A stretch of DNA of 64,000 nt, taken from Deltaproteobacteria bacterium (GTDB taxonomy: Bacteria; Myxococcota; Myxococcia; SLRQ01). The stretch is from positions 87,312-151,311 of the forward strand of contig JARGFU010000018.1 in the NCBI GenBank assembly GCA_029210625.1, read 5' to 3'. Positions 44,003 through 52,541 of this stretch are shown piece by piece. Position 1 is the first letter of the stretch. Every line of letters starts with the position of its first letter. The position numbers and the translations under genes are program-made. The notes under the pieces are model-generated. The model did no database searches. It worked only from the letters and a program-made list of their open reading frames with translations, and had not been told where the DNA came from.

Positions 44003-44905
44003 TCAGACCGGAACGAGGCCTTCGGGCGGGGGCGCCGTGAACGCGACCGGCTCCCCACTCGCGGGATGCCTGAACTCCAGGGTCCACGCATGGAGCAGGT
44101 ACCCGAGATCCCCCGGCACGGTGGTCGATCCCGGCCGGCGACCCCCCCCGACCCCGTAGAGCGGATCCCCGAGGAGGGGATGACCGGCGGCGGCGAGGTG
44201 GATCCGGATCTGGTGGGGGCGGCCCGTGACGATGGTCACCTCGCAGAGGCTCGCCGCCTCCCGCCGCTCGAGCACCCGGACCCGGGAGAGCGAGGGCTTG
44301 CCCGCCTCGGTCGCCGCGTGGAGCTCCCCCAGGATCGGATCGGGGACCCGGCCGATGGGCGCCTCGATCTCGAAGGCGTCCTGCGCGGGCCGGCCCTCGA
44401 CGAGGGTGAGGTAGCGCTTCACCAGACCGCTGCCGCCCGCCCGGTCCCGGAAGGCGGCCGAGAGGACGCGGGCGGCGTCGGCGGTGCGGGCGAAGACGAC
44501 CAGCCCGGTGGTGCCCCGCCCGAGGCGGTGCATCGGATCGGCCGGACCGTGCCGGGCGCGCACCTGATGGAGCAGGGTGTGCTCCAGGAAGCCCGCCCCG
44601 GGGAGGGTGGGCAGGCCGGTGGGCTTGTCGACCACCAGGATCGCCTCGTCCTCGTGGATCAGACCGAAGGCCAGGGGCACCTCCGGCTCCTCCCAGGGCG
44701 GCCGCTGCCAGGCCAGCTCCTCACCGGCCTCCAGGAGGTGATCGGCGCCGGCCGGCCTCCCCTCCACCTCGACATCACCCGCCTCGATGCGGATCCGCCA
44801 GGTCGCCTCGTCGCCGTGGCGGTACTCCCGGCAGAGGTGCTCGAGCACCGTCCGCCCGACGCCGCGGCCGCCGATGCGCTCGGCGTAGCGCCAGCCGCGA
44901 TTCAC
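44003..44905 (-). CDS. RluD-like pseudouridine synthase family protein lacking the catalytic Asp
   Basis: 300 residues from the GTG at 44905; an ATG at 44977 is possible but overlaps the promoter of the divergent gene. An S4-like RNA-binding part (residues 15-70, [20 protein letters not shown]) precedes the catalytic domain. Motifs II and III are recognisable: VVDKPTGLPTLPG, GLVKRYLTLVEG, TGRPHQIRIHLAAAGHPLLG and DPLYG. The catalytic motif, normally HRLDxxTSG, reads HRLGRGTTG (residues 126-134), with Gly for the Asp that attacks uridine. A similar HRxGRGTSG form occurs, as I recall, in some plant members. The enzyme may be inactive, use another residue, or only bind RNA. Confidence 0.82.
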   Translation of the reverse strand: MNRGWRYAERIGGRGVGRTVLEHLCREYRHGDEATWRIRIEAGDVEVEGRPAGADHLLEAGEELAWQRPPWEEPEVPLAFGLIHEDEAILVVDKPTGLPTLPGAGFLEHTLLHQVRARHGPADPMHRLGRGTTGLVVFARTADAARVLSAAFRDRAGGSGLVKRYLTLVEGRPAQDAFEIEAPIGRVPDPILGELHAATEAGKPSLSRVRVLERREAASLCEVTIVTGRPHQIRIHLAAAGHPLLGDPLYGVGGGRRPGSTTVPGDLGYLLHAWTLEFRHPASGEPVAFTAPPPEGLVPV

Positions 44906-44952
44906 GCGCGCCCCCGCGAGGCTCGATCTCCCGGCCGCTCCAGCATCGTCCG

Positions 44953-44969
44953 AATCTATCCGATAGAAT
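44953..44969. promoter_or_regulatory. Overlapping divergent -10 elements in one dyad
   Basis: TCTATCCGATAGA (44955-44967) is a perfect six-base inverted repeat. It gives TAGAAT on the plus strand (44964-44969, six bases before the ATG at 44976) and TAGATT on the minus strand (44958-44953). The -35 regions are poor on both sides. The plus-strand mRNA would be leaderless. Confidence 0.5.
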
Positions 44970-44975
44970 CCCCCC

Positions 44976-45455
44976 ATGCGCTGGCGGGAGGATCTCCCCG
45001 AGGCCATGGAGCAGCTGCGGCGGGCCGAGGCCGTGAGCGTGCCCCTCCTGCCCAAGGGTACCTGGAGGGACGAGAACCTGCGGCGGCACCTCCGGGAGCG
45101 GGCGCACCCCCGGGCGCTCGCCGCGCTGAAGGCAGAGGACTGGCCGGCCGCCTACCGGAGCGCCCGGATCCTCTTCGACGCCGGGGACGAGGTCGAGGGT
45201 AACGCCATCATCGCCCTGCTCCAGCACAAGGCCCGGCCCTTCTACGACGACGGCTCCCGCCTGCTGCGGCGGAAGCGGACGAAGGCCGAGAAGGCGGAGG
45301 GGCGAAGGCTGCTGAAGCTGGTGATCTCGATGACCGGCCCCGAGTGGCGGCTGCACCAGCCCGCGAAGGACAAGCTCGCCGGGAAGAAGCGCGGGCGCCG
45401 GCAGGGGGTGCCCGAGGGGATCGACGTCCCCCGGGCGCCGCCGCTGCGCCACTGA
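44976..45455 (+). CDS. Small basic protein of unknown function
   Basis: 159 residues, not recognised. Strongly basic, with no signal peptide or membrane helix. Residues 1-90 are helical (MEQLRRAEAVSVPLL, then FDAGDEVEGNAIIALLQHKA, which resembles a TPR-like helical pair). Residues 95-159 are Lys/Arg-rich (LLRRKRTKAEKAEGRRLLK and KLAGKKRGRRQGV), suggesting RNA or DNA contact. It has no ribosome binding site and a -10 box six bases before the ATG. Its stop abuts that of the convergent gene in the palindrome CACTGATCAGTG. It diverges from the RluD-like gene, with which it shares a -10 dyad. Confidence 0.55.
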   Translation: MRWREDLPEAMEQLRRAEAVSVPLLPKGTWRDENLRRHLRERAHPRALAALKAEDWPAAYRSARILFDAGDEVEGNAIIALLQHKARPFYDDGSRLLRRKRTKAEKAEGRRLLKLVISMTGPEWRLHQPAKDKLAGKKRGRRQGVPEGIDVPRAPPLRH

Positions 45456-46403
45456 TCAGTGACCGTCGTGGTCGTGCCCGTCGTGCTCGTCGTGCCCGGC
45501 GGGCGGCTCCGCGCCCTGCGGGCAGCGACGGTAGCGGGCGCCGCCGAGCTGGGCCTGGGCGCCCTGCAGGCGGAAGGGGATGAGGCCCGGCTCCCCGTGA
45601 TCGTTGCGGGTGAAGATCTCCTTGCCGTGCACCCGGTAGCTGCCGTGCTCGTCGCGGGAGCCGAAGCCCTCGGCGCCCGGTAGGGTGATCGCCACCTCTC
45701 CCTCGTAGCGGTAGTGCCCCTCGGCCTCGAAGACGTAGCGGCCGCGGGTGCTCTTGCTCCCCTTCCCCGGGACGAGGTCCCAGCAGCCCAGGAGCTTCTT
45801 CTTCAGGGCGGCGTTCTCCCGGGGCGGCCGCACCTGCAGCGTGTGCAGCAGGGTGTCCGCCGCGGGGAGCAGCCGCCCGTCCTCGGTGCTCGGCCAGACC
45901 CCGCCCAGGAGGTAGACCCAGCCCTTCGCGCGCAGCGCGGCGACGAAGAAGGTCAGCGGCGTCCCGTCGCGAGCGGGGGCCCCTCGCACGAGGCGGCCGG
46001 CCTCGCCCCCCGGCAGCTTCACGATCCGCGGCGCCTCCCGATCCTCCCAGTAGAGGCGGGTCAGCCCGGAGTGGCGCATCTCGACGTCCGCCAGCACCTC
46101 CTCCCCCAGGGGTCCCAGCACCTCGGTGGGGCTCGCCTCCTCCAGGCGCGCGTCCGAGGGGAAGGCCGAGAGGGTCAGCCGGCCGAGGCTCTCCTCCCCC
46201 TTCTTGCGGGCGACCCGGAAGACCTGCCCCTCCGACCAGCTCACGAAGCCCGTGGGCACCCGCAGGGTGACCGTGCCGGCGATCGCCTTGCGGGGGGTGC
46301 CCGGCAGCAGCCGCTCGCCCGCCCTGGCGGAGGCCGGCCCGGCCAGCGTGAGGACGAGGAGCGGCAGGGCGAGCCACCCCCACCCCAGGGTGTGCGTGTT
46401 CAT
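45456..46403 (-). CDS. Secreted protein with His-rich C-terminal tail
   Basis: 315 residues, not assigned. A signal peptide (GWLALPLLVLTLAGPASARA) is followed by a beta-rich domain of about 190 residues (TLRVPTGFVSWSEGQVFRVA, LFTFFVAALRAKGWVY-like) that resembles DUF-type periplasmic proteins in Myxococcota, then a lipocalin/DUF4488-like stretch (KLLGCWDLVPGKGS, GRYVFEAEGHYRYEGEVAIT) and a C-terminal tail HDEHDGHDHDGH. The tail is a likely Zn, Ni or Cu binding site. The ATG overlaps the stop of the hydrolase gene upstream (ATGA), so the two are co-translated. Confidence 0.6.
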   Translation of the reverse strand: MNTHTLGWGWLALPLLVLTLAGPASARAGERLLPGTPRKAIAGTVTLRVPTGFVSWSEGQVFRVARKKGEESLGRLTLSAFPSDARLEEASPTEVLGPLGEEVLADVEMRHSGLTRLYWEDREAPRIVKLPGGEAGRLVRGAPARDGTPLTFFVAALRAKGWVYLLGGVWPSTEDGRLLPAADTLLHTLQVRPPRENAALKKKLLGCWDLVPGKGSKSTRGRYVFEAEGHYRYEGEVAITLPGAEGFGSRDEHGSYRVHGKEIFTRNDHGEPGLIPFRLQGAQAQLGGARYRRCPQGAEPPAGHDEHDGHDHDGH

Positions 46404-47434
46404 CCTGCCTCCTCCCCTTCCAGGAACGCGGTGAGCACCGGCCAGGTCTCCTGCGCTGCCCGGCGCCCGAGGATCAGATCCCAGTGTCCGTACTCCTCCA
46501 CCGTACCGCGGCCGCGCCCGAAGACCTCGAGCCGGGCGCCCACCCGCCGGGCGGTGTCCTCGACCGCCTCCACCGAGACCTGCGCGTCGCGGCTGCCGGC
46601 GACCATGAGCGTCTCGATGGGGTAGCGCCCGGCGTCGTCGAGGAATCGGCCCTGCTCGTCCCGCAGCCCCTCCTCCCTCAGCGCCCCGGCCAGGGAGCGC
46701 AGCAGGCTGATCGGGATCGTGTGGAAGGCCATGCTCTGGAGGCGCCGGGTGTGCTCGGGCTCGATGTTGGGCGGCCAGACGTTCAGCCGGTCGAGGACCT
46801 CGAAGCGACCCCAGAGGGGGCCGGCCAGGTGGGAGACCGTCCCGTAGGGGAGGGCCATCATCCGCTCGAGGATCGGCTCGAGGGGCTCGAGGGCAGAGAA
46901 GCGGGTCTGGCCGGGGCGGTAGTCGAGGGCCGAGCCCAGGGTGATGCCCCGGCTGACCTCGGCGCCCCCGTGACGGATGCCCCAGCAGAGCAGCAGGATG
47001 CCCCCCATGCTGTGGCCGACCCAGGCCACGCGCCGCGAGCCGGAGTGGCGCCGGATGTGATCGAGGATCGCCGGCAGGTCCTGGCTGAGGTAGTCGCCGA
47101 AGGTCCACTCGAAGCCGTCGACGCCGCTCTGGCCGCTGCCGCGCAGCTCGGGCAGCCAGACATCGTGGCCCCGGGCCGAGAGGTGGGCGGCGAAGCTCCG
47201 CCCCGGGAAGAGGAAGCCCAGGGGGTTCGAGCCCAGGCCGTGGAGGAGCATCACCGGCTCGGGCCGGGAGACGGGCGCGCCCGGGAGAGGCCGGGGCGGG
47301 AGGCGGCGCAGGCGCAGCTCGACCCCGTCGGCGGTGCGGATCCGGTGGTGCTCGGTCTCGTCGGGCGTCGCGTAGGCCCGGGCGAAGGGCCGGAAGTGGG
47401 CCAGGCGGCGGTGGGCTCGAAGGCGCAGGGTCAT
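46400..47434 (-). CDS. Alpha/beta hydrolase of the lysophospholipase/esterase type
   Basis: 344 residues without signal peptide. The fold starts near residue 58: VMLLHGLGSNPLGFLFPG (oxyanion loop HG), then WLPELRGSG, the nucleophile GHSMGGILLLCW, an Asp in AGSRDAQVS, and the His in EEYGHWDLILG near residue 315. All triad residues are in place. The Asp-x-x-x-x-x-D spacing and the HWD motif recall the poly-beta-hydroxyalkanoate synthase/lipase branch of the superfamily. Substrate unknown. It is followed, by ATGA overlap, by the His-tailed secreted protein gene. Confidence 0.85.
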   Translation of the reverse strand: MTLRLRAHRRLAHFRPFARAYATPDETEHHRIRTADGVELRLRRLPPRPLPGAPVSRPEPVMLLHGLGSNPLGFLFPGRSFAAHLSARGHDVWLPELRGSGQSGVDGFEWTFGDYLSQDLPAILDHIRRHSGSRRVAWVGHSMGGILLLCWGIRHGGAEVSRGITLGSALDYRPGQTRFSALEPLEPILERMMALPYGTVSHLAGPLWGRFEVLDRLNVWPPNIEPEHTRRLQSMAFHTIPISLLRSLAGALREEGLRDEQGRFLDDAGRYPIETLMVAGSRDAQVSVEAVEDTARRVGARLEVFGRGRGTVEEYGHWDLILGRRAAQETWPVLTAFLEGEEAG

Positions 47435-47492
47435 GCCCCTCGTTCATACGCCAACTTCAGGACGGATGCTCGATCGCCCTCGAAGGTGATAG

Positions 47493-50400
47493 GTGAGGAG
47501 GGTGTTCGGGAGCACCCTCACCTGGCGAACCACCGGCGGCCTCGCCGCCCTCGCGCTGCTCTCGATCGCCACGCCGGCCCGCCCGGCGCCGCCCTCGCCG
47601 GCCGAGGTGATCGAGCGCCTCGGGCGCGAGAGCCCCCCCGGTCCGGACGGGCGCCCGCTCTTCCCGCCGGATCTCCGGATCGTCTCCCACTCGCGGGGAC
47701 CCGGGGGTGAGCGCCTGCTCGTGGCCGGCAGCTTCGCGCGGCCGGCGGACGCGGCCGGCGTCGACGAGGAGGTCCTGGACGCCCTGCGCCTCGAGACCCT
47801 GCTCGGCGCCCTCGACGCGGCCGGCGTGGAGGGGGGCGTCGAGGTGCTGGTCGCCGCGCCCGGCGGCGAACCCCGCCCGCTCGGCGGCCTCGACCTGCCC
47901 CTCGTGCTCCCCCGCCCGCCGCCGGCCGGCGTGATCGCCACCCTGCCCCCCTCCCCCCTCCTCCTCGACCTCCCCCTGGGGGGCAGCCTGGAGGGCCGGC
48001 GGATCGGGGTCTCGGCGGGGCACGGCTGGATCGACGACGGCGCCGGCGGCTGGCGCACCCAGCGCGTGAACTGGACCTTCTCCTCCTCGGCCCGGGGCAT
48101 CACCGAGGACTTCTTCAACGCCGAGATCGCCACCCACTGGGTCATCCCCCTGCTGCAGCGGATGGGGGCCGAGGTGGTCGTCGTACGTGAGCCGGGGATG
48201 GACACCGCGCCGAGCGTGATCGTCGATGACGGCAACACCGGCCACTCCGAGGTGGGCACCTGGGCCGACGGCACCGGCACGGGCAGCTACGACGGTGACT
48301 ACCGGACCGCCGCGCCCGGAGCCTCCTCCACCGCGGTCTATGCCCTCGCCGACGCCCCGGCGGCCTGGGGGGAGCGGCGGCTCGCCCTGCGCTGGCTGGA
48401 GGGGACCAACCGCACCTCCCGGGCGGTGCTCACCCTCGAGCACGCGGGCGGCACCCGCACCTACCTCGTCGATCAGCGGCGGCCCGGGACCCTCTGGCTG
48501 GATCTGGGCCTCGCCTGGCTGGGGCCGACCTCTCGCCTCACCCTCTCTCCCGGAGCGGGCGACGGCTACCTCATCGCCGACGCCCTCAAGATCGGGGGCG
48601 GCACCTTCACCACCGCGAGCAAGCCCTGGTGGGAGATGGCGGCGAAGAGCTACGTGCCCTTCGCCGGCGCGCCCACCGCGGTCAACTCCCTGGGCGACGT
48701 CACCATCCGGCCGGCCTACGTGGAGTACGCCGGGGTGGACCTCTACGTCTCCCTCCACGGCAACGCCTCGGGCACCGCGGGCGGCTCCACGGCCAACGGG
48801 ATGTCGACCTACCGCTACTCCTGTCAGCTCTACGGTGACCACTCGACCTCGACCGCCGCGACGGGCTGCGACGATCCGCCGGGCTCCACCGCCCTCATCG
48901 ACGCGGTCCACGCGGCCATCCTGGAGAAGGTGCGCGCGGACTGGGATCCCAACTTCGGGGACCGGGGCCGGCGGGTGGCGAACTTCGGTGAGCTGCGAGT
49001 CCTCGACGACGCCCCCGGGGTGCTGGTCGAGGCGGCCTTCTTCGACAACCTGAGCGCCCCCTCGGGCTCCCCCCCGCCGCGCTACCCGGACAACCGCACG
49101 ATGCACGACCCCCGCTGGCGGGAGGCCTACGCCCGGGGGGTCGTCGCCGGCATCGCCCGCTTCTTCGATCCGGGCGCCGACGCCCCGCCGCCGCGCCCGA
49201 CCCACCTCATCGCCCGCAACCGGCTGGACGGCCGGCTGGAGATCGGCTGGGAGCCGGTGCCGGGCGCCACCCGCTACGCCGTGCAGCAGGCCCGCCTCGG
49301 CGAGGGGCGGCCGGGGCGCGCCTTCGACAGCGGCACCCTGGTCGACGCGCCGCCCCTCCTCCTGGGCCCCGAGGCCCTCGAGCCCGGCGCCGCCTACGCC
49401 TTCCGGGTGGTCGCCGCCTCGGACGACGGCCTGGGGCTCCCCTCCGAGGTCGTGGTGGCCGGCTACCGGGGCGCCCACGATCTGCCCGGCCCGCCGGTCA
49501 CGAGCGCCGAGGCCCTGGTGGTCTCGGCCTACGATCGCCACGACGCCTGGGTGCAGGAGATCGACAACGACCGCCAGCACGCCATCGAGCACGGCGAGGC
49601 TCTGGTCGGCCTCACGTCCGGGGATCTCCACTTCGACGGCGCCAGCGACGAGGCCCTCGTCACCGGCGCGGTCGATCCGGCCGACTACCGCCTGGTCGAC
49701 GTGATCGTCGGCAAGAACTCCACCGAGCACCGCGCCCTGAAGGTGGAGTTGCGCGACGCCCTCGCCGCGGCGCACGCCGGCGGGACGATCCTCGTCCTCT
49801 CCGGGGAGGAGCTGGGCTACCACCTCGGCAACACCTCGACCGATCCGGACGACCTCGCCTTCCTGGAGGGCACCCTCGGCGCACGCTACGCCGCCGACGA
49901 CGCCAACACCTTCCAGCTCCAGGCCGTCACCGGCGCCCTCTTCGAGGGCCTGCGCGGCCTCGACTTCGACGACGGCAATGGCGGCATCTACGAGGTGCGC
50001 TACCCCGACGTCCTCGAGGCCCTCGGGGACGCGCAGGTCGTGCTGACCTACCCCGACGGCACCGGCGCCGCCGTCGCCCGGCCCGGTGCCTACACCTTCG
50101 GGGTCGGGCTCGAGGCCGTGGTCTCGGTGACCGCTCGCCGCTCGATCTTCGACCGGATCCTGGCCCAGGCCCTCCCCGGCCTGCCCTCCGGCGACCGGGA
50201 CCTCGACGGCGCCTCCGACGCCTGCGAGCTGCAGTACGGCCTCGACCCCCTCGACGGCCGCGACGGAGCCCTCGATCCCGACGAGGACGGCGTCAGCACC
50301 GCCGACGAGTGCGCCGCCGGCACCGATCCGGTGGAGGGCCTCACCCCCGACGGCGGGATCCTCCCCGACGCCGGCGACGGCCGGCGGCACCTGGTGGTCA

Positions 50401-50504
50401 CCGGCCACTGCGGCTGCACCGCCAGCGGCGCCGCCCCCCAGGCCCTGGGCCTCGCCCTCGCGATCCTCCTCGCCCTCGCCGCGCGCCGCCGGCGCGCCAC
50501 CTAG
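47493..50504 (+). CDS. N-acetylmuramoyl-L-alanine amidase split by a golvesin-like domain, with MYXO-CTERM tail
   Basis: 1003 residues from a GTG start (GTG at 47502 is possible). A signal peptide (GGLAALALLSIATPARPAP) is followed, from about residue 169, by an Amidase_3 domain: RIGVSAGHGWIDDG (zinc His) and FNAEIATHWVIPLLQRMG (zinc Glu). A beta-domain of about 130 residues then intervenes (VIVDDGNTGHSEVGTWADGT to YLIADALKIGGG), matching the golvesin/xly-type carbohydrate-binding domain. The amidase resumes with VDLYVSLHGNASG (zinc His) and VLVEAAFFDN (catalytic Glu). An FnIII-like domain, a beta region, two TT3-like loops and GHCGCTASG plus a hydrophobic helix and Arg tail close it. It should cleave peptidoglycan cross-link stems outside the cell, perhaps on prey. 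Confidence 0.83.
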   Translation: MRRVFGSTLTWRTTGGLAALALLSIATPARPAPPSPAEVIERLGRESPPGPDGRPLFPPDLRIVSHSRGPGGERLLVAGSFARPADAAGVDEEVLDALRLETLLGALDAAGVEGGVEVLVAAPGGEPRPLGGLDLPLVLPRPPPAGVIATLPPSPLLLDLPLGGSLEGRRIGVSAGHGWIDDGAGGWRTQRVNWTFSSSARGITEDFFNAEIATHWVIPLLQRMGAEVVVVREPGMDTAPSVIVDDGNTGHSEVGTWADGTGTGSYDGDYRTAAPGASSTAVYALADAPAAWGERRLALRWLEGTNRTSRAVLTLEHAGGTRTYLVDQRRPGTLWLDLGLAWLGPTSRLTLSPGAGDGYLIADALKIGGGTFTTASKPWWEMAAKSYVPFAGAPTAVNSLGDVTIRPAYVEYAGVDLYVSLHGNASGTAGGSTANGMSTYRYSCQLYGDHSTSTAATGCDDPPGSTALIDAVHAAILEKVRADWDPNFGDRGRRVANFGELRVLDDAPGVLVEAAFFDNLSAPSGSPPPRYPDNRTMHDPRWREAYARGVVAGIARFFDPGADAPPPRPTHLIARNRLDGRLEIGWEPVPGATRYAVQQARLGEGRPGRAFDSGTLVDAPPLLLGPEALEPGAAYAFRVVAASDDGLGLPSEVVVAGYRGAHDLPGPPVTSAEALVVSAYDRHDAWVQEIDNDRQHAIEHGEALVGLTSGDLHFDGASDEALVTGAVDPADYRLVDVIVGKNSTEHRALKVELRDALAAAHAGGTILVLSGEELGYHLGNTSTDPDDLAFLEGTLGARYAADDANTFQLQAVTGALFEGLRGLDFDDGNGGIYEVRYPDVLEALGDAQVVLTYPDGTGAAVARPGAYTFGVGLEAVVSVTARRSIFDRILAQALPGLPSGDRDLDGASDACELQYGLDPLDGRDGALDPDEDGVSTADECAAGTDPVEGLTPDGGILPDAGDGRRHLVVTGHCGCTASGAAPQALGLALAILLALAARRRRAT

Positions 50505-50896
50505 GCGCTGGCCTCCAGGCTGGCGCGGACCCTGGCCACCTTCTTCCGCAGCCGGGTCCAGAGCCAGACCCCGGCGCCCACCGCGATGAAGATCATGACG
50601 TGCTTCACGATCAGGGCGGGCACCTGCACCTTCCCCACGGCGTTGGCCCACTCGAAGTCCACGTAGAAGTAGAGGCGGGGCACGCCCCCGACGAGGATCC
50701 AGATCAGGGAGAACTTCGCCAGCCGGCTCATGCTCCCGTAGAGGCGCAGGAAGTAGAGGTTGGCCTCGCGCACGCTCAGGTCGAGGTGGTGCTTCTGGAT
50801 GGCCCAGAGCGCCACGCCGCTCGAGACGAACAGGGCCGTCGCCACGTCGTGGAGGTAGTTGTTCATCATGACGACGACGCCGAGCGCGGGACTCAT
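50501..50896 (-). CDS. Small four-helix membrane protein
   Basis: 131 residues, not recognised. Hydrophobic segments lie at about residues 5-28 (VVVMMNNYLHDVATALFVSS), 58-76 (RLAKFSLIWILVGGVPRL), and 95-112 (LIVKHVMIFIAVGAGVWLWT). The His-rich/charged loop IQKHHLDLSVREANLYFLRL is on one side. GAGGAAG lies before the ATG. The frame extends to 51016 but without a plausible start. Some DUF2269-like heme-binding membrane proteins have this size and His pattern (His in the first helix and after the third), but I cannot confirm it. It ends in a four-base overlap with the amidase gene. Confidence 0.58.
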   Translation of the reverse strand: MSPALGVVVMMNNYLHDVATALFVSSGVALWAIQKHHLDLSVREANLYFLRLYGSMSRLAKFSLIWILVGGVPRLYFYVDFEWANAVGKVQVPALIVKHVMIFIAVGAGVWLWTRLRKKVARVRASLEASA

Positions 50897-50997
50897 GGGC
50901 TCTTCCTCGACTCGAAGGGGACGGCGGCATTGTATTCCCCCCGGCCCCGAGGTGCTCCCTCTGACCTTCTTCTTTGTTTTCAGTATCTTGGATCCGT

Positions 50998-51026
50998 TTG
51001 ACAAACGTTTGTTCAACTCCTAGGGT
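50998..51026 (+). promoter_or_regulatory. Promoter with palindromic TetR-type operator
   Basis: TTGACA (50998-51003) and TAGGGT (51021-51026) are exactly 17 bases apart. The -35 and spacer carry ACAAACGTTTGT (51001-51012), a perfect 12-base palindrome extended by TTG/CAA. The TetR encoded as the second gene of the operon is the obvious binder. The -10 ends six bases before the ATG at 51033, with no ribosome binding site: leaderless mRNA. Confidence 0.8.
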
Positions 51027-51032
51027 TCGATC

Positions 51033-52541
51033 ATGCGGCCCCTCCCCGGAACCCTCGCCCTCCTCCTCGCCCTCTCCACGCCCGCCGACCTGCGGGCGCA
51101 GGGGCTCTTCGAGGAGGCCCTGGAGGAGGCCGAGGCCGAGGGCGCGCCGGCCGGGGAGGAGAGCGGGGACGCGGCCTCCGCTCCCGCGCCTTCCCGGGGC
51201 CCGACCCTGGAGCTGGGCGGCCGGGTCCGGGGGGCGGCCTTCGTGGGCGAGGCCTTCGCCGGTGAGGGCCCCGGCCTCCACGCCGGCTACGGGGAGCTGG
51301 CCCTGACGGCCCGAGGCCGGCACGGGAAGCGCGGCAGCGCCTTCGCCGAGCTGCGCCTGCGCGCCGGCCACGAGTACGACGCCGCCTTCTCCGGGCTGGA
51401 GCTGCGGGAGGCCTACCTCGACCTCTTCCTGGGTCCCCTGGACCTTCGCCTCGGCCACCAGATCATCGCCTGGGGCCGCGCCGACGGGCTCAACCCCACC
51501 GACGTGCTCTCCCCCAAGAACATGGGCATGCGCTCGGCCGATCCCGACGACCGGCGCGCGGCGGCCCTCGCCCTGCGCACCCAGCTCTACCTCGAGCCGA
51601 TGAAGCTGGAGCTGGTCTGGCTGCCGGCCTACTTCCCCTCCCGCTTCCCGCCCTTCCAGCTCCCGGGCCCCATCACCCTCGTCGAGCCCGCCTGGCCCGA
51701 CGCCCGCCTGGAGAACGGGACGGCGGCGGCGCGCCTGCACCTCGAGACCTCCGCCCTCGAGGCCTCGGTGAGCTACGTCCACGGCCACGCCCCCTTCCCC
51801 GGCCTGCGCCTGCACAGCTTCACCCTCGATCCGGCGAACACCGAGAGCCCGGCCAGCCTCGGCGCCGGCTTCGAGGCCTACCGCCAGCACCTCGTCGGCC
51901 TCGACTTCGCCACGGCCCTCGGCACCCTGGCCGGCCTGCGGGGAGAGGCCGCCCTGCGCCTCCCCCTCGAGTCGGAGGTGAAGGACGACGCCGAGTGGAT
52001 CCCGCTCCCGGATCTCCAGTGGATCGTCGGCCTCGACCGGGAGGTCGCCACCAACCTCACCGTGGTCGTCCAGTACGTCGGTCGTCACGTGCTCGAGTGG
52101 GACGGCCTGGAGAGCAAGCTCGGCCCCCTCCTCGGCGGCGACGAGCCCCCGGACCTCACCGTCCTGCTCGACTCCCTCGAGCCCGACGAGCGCACGGCCT
52201 TCCTCGACGCGATGGTGCGCGGAGAGACCCCGGCGCTCGTCTACGACGAGATCCGCCTGAAGACCCGCATGGTGCAGGGGCAGAGCGTCGAGACCAGCCA
52301 CGCCCTGGGGCTGGTCGTCCGCTGGATGGGCTTCCACGACACGGTCTCGATCGACCTCGCCGGCCAGTACAACCTCTCGACCGAGGAGTGGATGCTCCGG
52401 CCCGCCCTCGACTGGGACCTGGCCGACGGGCTCTCCCTGCGCCTCGGCGCCGAGCTCTACCACGGACCCGACGACACCCTCTTCGGCCTGATGGACTCGC
52501 TGCTCAGCGCCGGCTTCGTCGAGGTCTCCGGGAGCTTCTGA
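51033..52541 (+). CDS. DUF1302-like outer-membrane beta-barrel protein
   Basis: 502 residues. A signal peptide (residues 1-22, ending LRAQG) is followed by an acidic/Ala stretch, then a long beta-barrel: LELGGRVRGAAFVGEAFAGE, ELREAYLDLFLGPLDLRLGH, and the diagnostic DUF1302-like GRADGLNPTDVLSPKNMGM near residue 150. The C-terminus VEVSGSF ends with Phe as outer-membrane barrels do. In Pseudomonas and relatives DUF1302 proteins travel with DUF1329 and MMPL genes and are linked to traffic of hydrophobic molecules; that fits the genes here. It is the first gene of the operon and is controlled through the TetR operator. Confidence 0.82.
   Translation: MRPLPGTLALLLALSTPADLRAQGLFEEALEEAEAEGAPAGEESGDAASAPAPSRGPTLELGGRVRGAAFVGEAFAGEGPGLHAGYGELALTARGRHGKRGSAFAELRLRAGHEYDAAFSGLELREAYLDLFLGPLDLRLGHQIIAWGRADGLNPTDVLSPKNMGMRSADPDDRRAAALALRTQLYLEPMKLELVWLPAYFPSRFPPFQLPGPITLVEPAWPDARLENGTAAARLHLETSALEASVSYVHGHAPFPGLRLHSFTLDPANTESPASLGAGFEAYRQHLVGLDFATALGTLAGLRGEAALRLPLESEVKDDAEWIPLPDLQWIVGLDREVATNLTVVVQYVGRHVLEWDGLESKLGPLLGGDEPPDLTVLLDSLEPDERTAFLDAMVRGETPALVYDEIRLKTRMVQGQSVETSHALGLVVRWMGFHDTVSIDLAGQYNLSTEEWMLRPALDWDLADGLSLRLGAELYHGPDDTLFGLMDSLLSAGFVEVSGSF

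Noticed and set aside
47457..52463. Minus-strand open frame of 1668 codons opposite the amidase and the DUF1302-like gene
   Set aside because: High GC keeps antisense frames open. It spans several real genes with good motifs on the plus strand, and it has no motif or ribosome binding site of its own.
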